NCBI GenBank assembly: GCA_902802755.1
Contig: CADCNH010000003.1
Coordinates: 1-64,000 of the forward strand
DNA from: an uncultured Bacteroidota bacterium
GTDB lineage: Bacteria; Bacteroidota; Bacteroidia; Bacteroidales; WCHB1-69
Length of the DNA: 64,000 nt
Direction: 5' to 3'
Below the pieces are notes generated by a model. It did not search any database and had not been told where the DNA came from. It saw nothing but the letters and a program-made list of their open reading frames with translations. This document shows positions 9,043-17,700 of the stretch, one piece after another. Numbering within the stretch: position 1 is the first letter of the stretch; the number at the start of each line of letters is the position of its first letter. Both the position numbers and the translations under genes were made by a program.

Positions 9043-12000
9043 ATGAAAAGAGTTTTATTTTTTTGTCTTATGACCTTTCTTTTGTCTTTTTCACTAAAGG
9101 CACAAGATGTCATCATTGGAACAGGAACCAGCAACGACTATGACATTGCTTTTTACCCCTATTACGAAGATTCATGGTGGGAGAGTGTATACACACCTTC
9201 TGAAATAGGAGTAAGCGGCAACATCACCAGCGTGGCACTGCAACATGACGGTGGCGGCACGCTAATGTGTCAGAATGTACGCATCTACATGGGTTACCGC
9301 ACACAGGCTTCATACGGTTCGACCAGTGCCTGGACACCCATGTCGGACCTTACACTAGTTTATTCCGGCACCAACATGAACATTGGTGGAAATACCAGTG
9401 GATGGGAAACGTTCAATTTGTCCACTCCCTTCTTCTATAATGGCACTGGCAACCTGGTAATTGTTTTTGCTAAACATGCCACGAATTATAGTTCCGACTT
9501 AAACTACTATTACTCCTCGACAGACTCTTATTCAAGTCTTTACAGATATATGGATGATGATGAAACCTACTCCCAGCATCCCGGCAGTAATTCCGGAACC
9601 CGTCAGTTTTACCGTCCAAACACCAAATTAAGTATCATTTCCGACCCCAACTTCTGCGGAGGAGTGGTTGATGTGCAAGCATCAGGCATCACCACCGCTG
9701 AAGCCACCATATCCTGGACTCCCGGCTTTAATCCCCAGTCCTACATTGTGGAGCTAAAGACTGCCAACCAAACATGGAACGACCCTGCCGTGGAGATATA
9801 CACCACCACCGACACCTTTTTCACTGTTTTCGGGCTTAACCCCTCCACCACCTACAATGTTCGTGTCGCCAACGATTGTGGCGACGAGGTCAGCACGTAC
9901 ACCTCGGCCAGCTTCACCACCCAATGCGGCCCGACATCGCTACTGCCCATACAAGAGAACTTTGATTACTACACACATACCAACAATGACGGGAGCAATA
10001 ACCTGCCCAACTGTTGGGACTATACCAACACCGGAAGCCAATCGAGCAATCATCCCTTCGTATATTACGCCGCCAACAACGCGTACAACGGCAGCTACAG
10101 TCTGCGTTTCTACACGGGTAGTGGCACAGGCTACGCTGACCAATACGCTTTCCTGCCCAGTTTGGACCCTACTGCTGTCAACATAGCCAACCTCTCATTA
10201 GGTTTGTACATGCGTCGGCAAGGCAATAGTGGGACCTTCAGACTAGTGGTTGGAGTCACCGAAGGCACGAACCTTAGCACCTTCGTATCTGTGGACACTC
10301 TAAGCACTAACAGTGGCACATACGCATATAAAGAAGTTTCTTTCAGCAACTATGTCGGCAATGGCGACCGTATTGTCTTAAAGGCCTTCAAGCCGGGCAG
10401 CGGCAACAATCGTGGTCATGTTGACGACATTGTGTTAGGTACTAACCTCTGCGCCACCCCCTCCAACCTGTCGATGACAGTTGCCGACGAGTACAGCATT
10501 ACCCTTCAATGGTCTGAACTTGGCACCGCCACCTCATGGGAGATTGAGTACGGTCCTGAAGGCTTCACCACAGGCAGCGGCACGACTGTCATCGCCAACA
10601 ATCATCCCTTTACCATTACGGGGCTGACACCTGGCACCACCTATCAGTTCCAAGTGCGCGCCGACTGCGGTGGCAGCACCAGCGGATGGTCCACCAACCG
10701 CATCACCGCTTCCACCAACTGCCTGCCAACCACAATACCTTTCACAGAGGACTTCGACACATACACCCATACCAGCAACCCCAACAACGGCAATGGAGCT
10801 AACAACCTTCCCAACTGCTGGGATGCCTATAACACTGGTAGCAGCAACTATACAGCCTACCCATACGTTTATTACAGCAATAACAACGCATACAACGGCA
10901 ATTACAGTTTGCGCTTTTACACCCAGAACGGTAATAACTATGCCGATCAGTACGCTGTGTTGCCTGCCTTTGATGCCAACACTTCACTCAACACACTGCA
11001 GATTTCATTCAAGGCCCGCTCCAACGCCGCCAACACGCCGTTCACATTGATTGTGGGTGCGATGTCTGGTGGCACCAACAGCTTCGAGCCGGTGGACACA
11101 TTGACCATCACCGGCACTAGCTACTCAACCTATATCGTTTATTTCGACGCTTACGACGGTACCGCCAACCGTATTGCACTCAAAGCCCCGAAAAACAGCG
11201 GTTCCACCAACAACCGCGGTTATGTTGATGACATTGTCGTGGGACAACTTTCCAACTGCCGCATGGTGTCTGATGTGACTTTCAGCAACATCACCACCTC
11301 CGAAGCCACTGTTGCATGGCAATCCCATGGCAGCGAGAATGCCTGGATTATTGAGTACAGGGCTAATGGTGAAGACAGCTGGTTGACCGCATCCGCCAAT
11401 ACAAACCCCTACACACTCACCGGACTAACCAATGCCACCACCTATCAGGTAAGGGTAACAGCCGATTGTGGATCAGAACAAAGTGAGGCAACCGCCATCA
11501 GGAGTTTTACCACACTCACCTGCGACATTTCCGACCAGTGCGCATACAGCTTTGTGTTGATGGATGATTATGGCGACGGCTGGAACGGTGCCTCTCTTTC
11601 CATCAGACAAAATGGGATACTGGTAAGCACAATACAAGCCACTAACCACAATATGACCTCGACATTAACTATAGATACCGTACATGTGATGCTGTGCGGC
11701 AACGTTCCCGTCACCCTGTCGTGGACTTCCGGAGACTATGATGATGAATGCACCATACAAGTGATTGACCCAACTGGAGACCTCTTCTACACTGTAACCG
11801 AACCTTCTGCGGGCACGCTGACCACATTCACCGCCAGCTGTGTTATATCCAATTGTCCGAGACCCACCTCCATCACCATTTCAGAGATTGGCACCACCAC
11901 CGCTACCGTGAGCTGGGGTTCCGATAACACCGAAACAAATTGGAATGTAGAATACAGACCTGTCGGCAGCAGCATCTGGACCGTGGAAGCGACAACATCC

Positions 12001-14235
12001 AATCCCCATTATCTGACAGGTTTGACACCAAGCACCCAATATGAAATCCGCGTGCAGACCGACTGCGGCTACGATGTGTCTGCCTATAGAGACGGGACAT
12101 TCAGTACTGCCAACTGTGAGTTGGAGGACCAGTGCCCCTACGAGTTTGTCCTTACCGACATATATAGTGACAGTTGGAACGGAGCATCTCTTGCTGTACG
12201 ACAAAACGGGATAACCATAACCACCATGACCCTCGAATCTGGTGAAGCTTCCGCCACTTTCCAAGTCATGCTCTGCGACAACCTCCCCACCTCCTTGGTA
12301 TGGACCTCTGGCAACTATGATTCCGAATGCGGATTCTCTGTATATAACCCCAACGACTCGTTAATCTATACCGCCAGCAGCTTCTCCTCCGGCACAATGT
12401 TCACCTTCACTTCCAGCTGTGCAATGCCCGACTGTCCAAGACCCACCAGTCTTACCGTCACAGACATCGAATCCACTTCCGCCACCATCAGTTGGACCAG
12501 CTTCGGTACAACAGTAGGCGTTTGGAATATCGAATACAAACCGGCTAATAGCAGCAACTGGATTCTTGAAACCGTCTATTCCTCCCCGCATGTCCTCATG
12601 GGATTGACACCGTCCACCGCCTACGACATCCGTATCCAGTCTGACTGCGGTAGCGATGTCTCCGACTGGCGCGAATCCTCTTTTGCCACCACCGGATGCG
12701 ATCTCATTGACCAATGCAATTATACCTTTAGCCTTTATGATTCATTCGGTGACGGTTGGAACAGTGCTTCCCTCTCTGTGCAGCAGAATGGAATCACTGT
12801 AAGCACAATGACCATCGAAAGCGGGAGCAGTTCCGCCACCGTACAAGTTCCTTTGTGCGATAATCTTCCCATCTCATTGGTCTGGAATTCAGGCAACTAT
12901 GATGATGAATGCAGCTTTACCGTAACCTCTCCTTACGGAGAAACCATCTACACTGGTTCGAATCCAGCTTACGGCACCCTCACCACCTTTACAAGCCATT
13001 GCACACCTCCCACTTGTCCGATGCCCTCTTCTGTCACAGTGTCTAATATTGGCAACACCTCCGCAACGGTCAGCTGGGTAACCGCCGGCACGGAAACAGC
13101 CTGGAATGTCGAATACAAAGAAGCCAACAGTAATACCTGGACGGTAGAATATACAACCACTAACCCGCTCACTCTCAGTGGACTGAATGCCGGCACAATA
13201 TATGATTTGCGTGTGCAAGCAGATTGCGGCGGCGGAGACCTGTCCGACTACCGTGAAACCACTTTCAACACCTCACTCTGCGAAGTATCTGAACAATGCA
13301 CCTATACCCTTTCTGTTCTTGGTGAATACGACGATTCCTGGGATTATAGCTCCTTATCTGTTCAACAAAATGGTATTGAAGTCGCTGTCATCACTGAAAT
13401 CGGCAACTATTCAGCCAACATCAACCTCAGCTTATGCGATGGAATATCCACTTCATTAGTTTATAATTCAGGCATTTATGATGACGAATGTGCCATCAGC
13501 CTTTATGCTCCTGACGGAAGTCTCGTGTTCTCCCAGAATGACATGACCTACTATACAACCTATACTTTCACCACCAACTGCAACGGCAGCACACCTCCTC
13601 CCAGCTGTAATGCACCTACCAACCTGACCGCTACAGCCACCGCGTATAATGCCGTTGACGTGAATTGGACCGCTGGTGGCAGCGAGACCGCATGGTTCCT
13701 GCAATACAAATTGGCTTCTGCTAGCGACTGGGGCAACAGCATCACAGTAAACACCAACAACTACCATATCTCTGGTTTGACAGCCCAAACCGCCTATCAA
13801 GTACGGGTACAGGCTATTTGTAACAGCAACGAGGTCAGCGACTGGACAACAGCCGTCAGCTTCACCACTCCCGCCGAACCCGTTGAACCTTGCGATGCTC
13901 CTACCAACCTGCAGGTGGACAACATCACTCAGAACAGCGCCACTATGACCTGGACCGCTGGCGGCAGCGAGACCTCATGGAAAGTTGGATACAAACTCAG
14001 CACTGCAAGCCAGTGGCAAGAAGCTACCGTTCAGACCACTTCCTACGAAATTGAAGGTCTGACCGCCAACAGCACTTACGATGTACGTGTGAAAGCTGTC
14101 TGTGCTGCAGACAACCAGAGCGACTTTGTCAGCACCACCTTCACCACTACTGGTGTAGGTATCGACAACATCACGCTGGCTAACAGCATCAGCCTGATGC
14201 CGCCACATCGAACTGACCGTCAACAGCAATGTTGA
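9043..14235 (+). CDS. Giant modular T9SS-type protein, sorting tail lost by frameshift
   Basis: This secreted mosaic protein has a signal peptide (MKRVLFFCLMTFLLSFSLKA), an N-terminal 'GTGT...VRIYMGY' module (9100-9650), and then fibronectin III modules alternating with cleaved-adhesin-like modules (9925-10445, 10720-11250). Four repeats of a Cys-containing 'DQC.Y.F.L.D..GDGWN.ASLSV.QNG' module follow (11520-11845, 12115-12425, 12705-13005, 13280-13585), then two fibronectin III copies. Compared with its paralogues, 14 nt are missing at 14202/14203. This removes NPADN, shifts the frame and ends translation at 14235 after PPHRTDRQQQC. The protein as encoded should be exported across the inner membrane but lacks the type IX signal. 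Confidence 0.8.
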   Translation: MKRVLFFCLMTFLLSFSLKAQDVIIGTGTSNDYDIAFYPYYEDSWWESVYTPSEIGVSGNITSVALQHDGGGTLMCQNVRIYMGYRTQASYGSTSAWTPMSDLTLVYSGTNMNIGGNTSGWETFNLSTPFFYNGTGNLVIVFAKHATNYSSDLNYYYSSTDSYSSLYRYMDDDETYSQHPGSNSGTRQFYRPNTKLSIISDPNFCGGVVDVQASGITTAEATISWTPGFNPQSYIVELKTANQTWNDPAVEIYTTTDTFFTVFGLNPSTTYNVRVANDCGDEVSTYTSASFTTQCGPTSLLPIQENFDYYTHTNNDGSNNLPNCWDYTNTGSQSSNHPFVYYAANNAYNGSYSLRFYTGSGTGYADQYAFLPSLDPTAVNIANLSLGLYMRRQGNSGTFRLVVGVTEGTNLSTFVSVDTLSTNSGTYAYKEVSFSNYVGNGDRIVLKAFKPGSGNNRGHVDDIVLGTNLCATPSNLSMTVADEYSITLQWSELGTATSWEIEYGPEGFTTGSGTTVIANNHPFTITGLTPGTTYQFQVRADCGGSTSGWSTNRITASTNCLPTTIPFTEDFDTYTHTSNPNNGNGANNLPNCWDAYNTGSSNYTAYPYVYYSNNNAYNGNYSLRFYTQNGNNYADQYAVLPAFDANTSLNTLQISFKARSNAANTPFTLIVGAMSGGTNSFEPVDTLTITGTSYSTYIVYFDAYDGTANRIALKAPKNSGSTNNRGYVDDIVVGQLSNCRMVSDVTFSNITTSEATVAWQSHGSENAWIIEYRANGEDSWLTASANTNPYTLTGLTNATTYQVRVTADCGSEQSEATAIRSFTTLTCDISDQCAYSFVLMDDYGDGWNGASLSIRQNGILVSTIQATNHNMTSTLTIDTVHVMLCGNVPVTLSWTSGDYDDECTIQVIDPTGDLFYTVTEPSAGTLTTFTASCVISNCPRPTSITISEIGTTTATVSWGSDNTETNWNVEYRPVGSSIWTVEATTSNPHYLTGLTPSTQYEIRVQTDCGYDVSAYRDGTFSTANCELEDQCPYEFVLTDIYSDSWNGASLAVRQNGITITTMTLESGEASATFQVMLCDNLPTSLVWTSGNYDSECGFSVYNPNDSLIYTASSFSSGTMFTFTSSCAMPDCPRPTSLTVTDIESTSATISWTSFGTTVGVWNIEYKPANSSNWILETVYSSPHVLMGLTPSTAYDIRIQSDCGSDVSDWRESSFATTGCDLIDQCNYTFSLYDSFGDGWNSASLSVQQNGITVSTMTIESGSSSATVQVPLCDNLPISLVWNSGNYDDECSFTVTSPYGETIYTGSNPAYGTLTTFTSHCTPPTCPMPSSVTVSNIGNTSATVSWVTAGTETAWNVEYKEANSNTWTVEYTTTNPLTLSGLNAGTIYDLRVQADCGGGDLSDYRETTFNTSLCEVSEQCTYTLSVLGEYDDSWDYSSLSVQQNGIEVAVITEIGNYSANINLSLCDGISTSLVYNSGIYDDECAISLYAPDGSLVFSQNDMTYYTTYTFTTNCNGSTPPPSCNAPTNLTATATAYNAVDVNWTAGGSETAWFLQYKLASASDWGNSITVNTNNYHISGLTAQTAYQVRVQAICNSNEVSDWTTAVSFTTPAEPVEPCDAPTNLQVDNITQNSATMTWTAGGSETSWKVGYKLSTASQWQEATVQTTSYEIEGLTANSTYDVRVKAVCAADNQSDFVSTTFTTTGVGIDNITLANSISLMPPHRTDRQQQC

Positions 14236-14401
14236 AGTGAAGGAAGCTGTGGTATACAACGCCTTCGGCCAGATGATCCAGACCGTACAGCTCATTGAAA
14301 ACCATGCCCGCATCGACCTCAGCAACATGGCTGCCGGTATGTATTTCGTGAGAGTGAACGGCGAGGGTGTGACCGCGAAGAAGAAGTTTATCAAACGTTA
14401 A
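14203..14401 (+). pseudogene. Orphaned T9SS sorting domain after a 14-nt deletion
   Basis: In the next frame, bases 14203-14401 still encode an intact-looking sorting tail (IELTVNSNVEVKEA..., AAGMYFVRVNGEG, ending KKKFIKR-stop). The frame offset equals exactly one 14-nt deletion relative to the paralogues at 8521 and 20271. No other stop or lesion has accumulated, so the loss looks recent or is a phase-type or assembly change. Confidence 0.75.
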
Positions 14402-14640
14402 GACGGGGAGTGCTTCGCAGGGGAGTCTCGCTGCGCTCGAGGGGAGTGGACTTCGTCCAAAGGGGAGTCTCACTTCGTTCGAGGGGAGTTTCGGACTACG
14501 TCCTCAAGGGGAGTCTCGCACTGCGTGCTCGAGGGGAGTTTTTCTTAACGCCTTGACGTCTTTACGCCTAACCGAAAGTAGAGACATGCTGCGGCACGTC
14601 TCTACTGTAACCTGACCCCTGTAACCTGTAACCTAATGAA
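14402..14640. repeat. GGGGAGT mini-hairpin array, TAGAGACA palindrome and heptamers
   Basis: Seven GGGGAGT copies begin at 14405, 14420, 14441, 14462, 14483, 14508 and 14533. The six spacers are 8, 14, 14, 14, 18 and 18 nt, and most carry a small hairpin with a triloop: TGC-TTC-GCA, GGAC-TTC-GTCC, GGAC-TAC-GTCC, GCAC-TGC-GTGC. Then come a TAGAGACA-type palindrome (14578-14605) and ACCTGTA/ACCTGAC heptamers up to the terminator. Confidence 0.85.
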
Positions 14641-14671
14641 AAAAACGGGAGAAAAATTCTCCCGTTTTTTT
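14641..14671 (+). terminator. Rho-independent terminator of the 1730-aa gene
   Basis: ACGGGAGAA (14645-14653) pairs with TTCTCCCGT (14657-14665), followed by T6. It nearly duplicates the terminators at 418-453 and 20594-20628. Confidence 0.85.
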
Positions 14672-14703
14672 CATTTTCCGCATCATCATTCAAATTATTT
14701 TCG

Positions 14704-14711
14704 TACCTTTG
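14704..14711 (+). promoter_or_regulatory. -7 element of the 1900-aa gene
   Basis: TACCTTTG fits TAnnTTTG; no TTTG is found at the expected -33 position. About 80 nt of leader with runs of A and T follow before ATG 14787. The terminator-promoter-leader segment is almost copied at 20594-20742. Confidence 0.55.
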
Positions 14712-14786
14712 AAAATCGTTTTTAAAATGGCAAAATTTTTAATTTAAAAATCTATAAATCAATATATTAACTAAAAAATCATTTTT

Positions 14787-17700
14787 ATGAAAAAAATTCT
14801 ATTCTTTATCCTTTTGCTTTGCTGCATGACCTTAGGTTCGTATGCGCAGCAAACTCTCCTTCAGGAGGGATTTGAGGGAACAGAACTACCTACGGGCTGG
14901 ACCCTCATCGACAATGACGGAGACGGCAACAACTGGTATGTACTTAACAACTCCCAAAGTTCGTCAGGCGGTTTTGTGGTACATTCTGGCCAAGGCCATA
15001 TCACCTCCGCTTCATACGCCAGTGTCGCATTAACCCCCGACAACTGGCTGATTACACCTGCTGTGGTACTCAACTCCGCCGCAGTGCTCACCTTCTGGGT
15101 AGCAGGACAAGACCAAGCCTGGGCAGCAGAACACTTTTCTGTTTACCTTTCCACTACAGGCACCACAGTGGCTGACTTCACCGAGACCTTACTGTATGAT
15201 CAGGTGGCCACAGGTACCATGACACAATATACTGTTTATTTGACTCAGTACACGGGTCAGACCGTATATATTGCCTTCCGCCACCATAACATCAGCGATA
15301 TGTTCAGACTGAATCTGGATGACGTTGAAATCACCGAGGCACCCTCCACCGCCACCATTGAGGCGACCCCAACATCCATAAATTTTTATACAGCTATTGG
15401 CACTCCCTCCACAGCAGCTGCTACAGTCAACGCCATCAACCTTACCAATTCCATTACCGCCACTACAGCGGCTCCTTTCTCAGTTTCTACCGATAGTATC
15501 AACTTCGGAGCCACTGCTACCTTGGGCACCACTGGAGGCACGCTATATGTGCAATACAATCCCTCTATCGTCGGAACTGACGCTGGCACTGTAACTTTAT
15601 CCAGCACAGGAGCCACCACCGACATTACGCTGAATGGCCGGGCCATCATGATGGGCAGCATACCTTATACACAAGATTTTGAAGACGCAAACGAAAATGC
15701 CAGCTGGTGCTTCTACCATAACGGTGTGAACCAATGGAATATAGGCACCGCTGTCAACAACACCGACAATGGTTCCACTGCCCTATACATTTCAGACGAC
15801 AATGGCACAAGCAACAACTACGATGTTAGTAGCGAATCCACTTCTTGGGCTTATCGCGACATTGATTTCGGCACTTATCAGGAATACAACCTGACGTTCA
15901 ATGTGAAGAATATGGGTCAAAGCACCTCCTACGACTACCTGAAGATTTATCTTGGACCTCCCGCCCAGGTACAGAACAGTGCCTCCAGTACCGGTTCCAC
16001 CCTTCAGGGCGCAGCCTTGGTAGGCTCTTGGGCAAATGTGGATACTTGGACTCCTGTTTCTGTCAACATTCCGTCTTCATTCTCTGGCGTACAACGCCTC
16101 TATCTCTTGTGGTGGAACGATGCTTCCATGGGTACCAACCCGCCGGCTGCTATCGACGATATTGCCATCACCGGTTCCAACTGTAGCAGTCCCACCCAGT
16201 TTGTCGTCACCGGCAACACCAGCACCACGGTCAGCTTGTCATGGCAGGGTAATGACAATGCTGCCAATTACGATATAGCTTACGGTCCCACAGGATTTAC
16301 TATCGATGAAAACGACCTTGAAAACACCCAGGACACCAGCATCACCCTCACCGAACTGACCAGCGGACAGACCTACGATTTCTACGTCCGTACCAACTGT
16401 GGAACAGAGGTTAGTGGCTGGAGAGGTCCCATCACGGCCACCCCTGGCTCCATCAACATGAGCACCACCGGCAACAGCAGCATAACCGCATGTAGCACAG
16501 TTATTTATGACGACGGTGGCATGTATGGTACTTATAGCAACAGCTGTAACTCTACCTTAACCATCTATCCCGACGACCCCGGTTCCTTGGTTACTGTTTC
16601 CGGCACCTTCGCTGGTGAAAGTACGATTGACTACTTGAGCATCTATAACGGCACAAGCGTCAATGAGGACAGTCTCCTTCAAAAGGTCACCTCCGGCTCC
16701 AGCGGCACAACCGTCAACTTCGGTCCGCTGACCTCTATATCAGGTCCTATAACCCTGAAGTTCTATTCTGACGTTTCTGTGGTTTATGACGGTTTCGTGG
16801 TCACCGTATCCTGTGTAGCCGCTCCTGAATGCTCACCTGTCGAAGACCTTACCATAAGTAATATTGCCGGCACCTCTGCCATGGTTTCATGGGGAACTGG
16901 ACACTTTGGAACAATCAGCTCCTTCACTGTGGAATATAGCGAAGCCGGACTGGAGAACTGGACCACTGCCGCCAGCGGCATTACAGAAACCTCTTATCTT
17001 TTGAGCGGTTTGGATCCTGTCACTGCCTACGACGTTAGAGTTACCGTGACCTGCGACGAAGACGAGAGTGACGGTGTTGTGGCAAGTTTCATCACCCATT
17101 GTCTTGCCGGCGGTGAAATCGCCATTGGCGAAGGAACCACCACCAGCACCTACATTCCCTCATACAGTTTCTACAACTACGGCTACTCACAGCAGCTGTT
17201 CACAGCAGCGGAAATGAATGGTGCCTCCGATATCACCTCTGTTTCACTTCACATGGCTAACCTGTCACAGCAAAGAAGATATAAAATCTACCTGATGCAT
17301 ACCACCGCCACCGCTATTGACGCATGGTTGCCCACCGACAGTGCACAATTGGTATTTGATGCCACTCAAACTTTAGTGGGTCAAGATTGGAACACCTTCA
17401 ACTTCTCCACACCTTTCGCATACAATGGAACCGACAATTTGGTTTTGATTTTCGTAGATGAAACCGGCGATTATGTAAGCGGCAACAGCTGGTATGTTCA
17501 CAATTCAACAAGCAACTGCGCCCGCTATATCTATAATGACGGCACACCATATAGCATCACTTCCGTGCCTTCTTCTACCGGCACAGCCCTCAGCGTACGC
17601 AACAATGTCATCTTTGGTGGCGACTGCGACGAGACTGTCACCTGTTTTGCTCCTAACATGTATGTGGACAACATCACTTCCACTTCCGTTGATGTAATCT

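Noticed and set aside
14405-14539. CRISPR array
   Set aside because: The constant word is only 7 nt, the spacers are palindromic and related to one another, and no cas gene is near. This is a hairpin array, not CRISPR.
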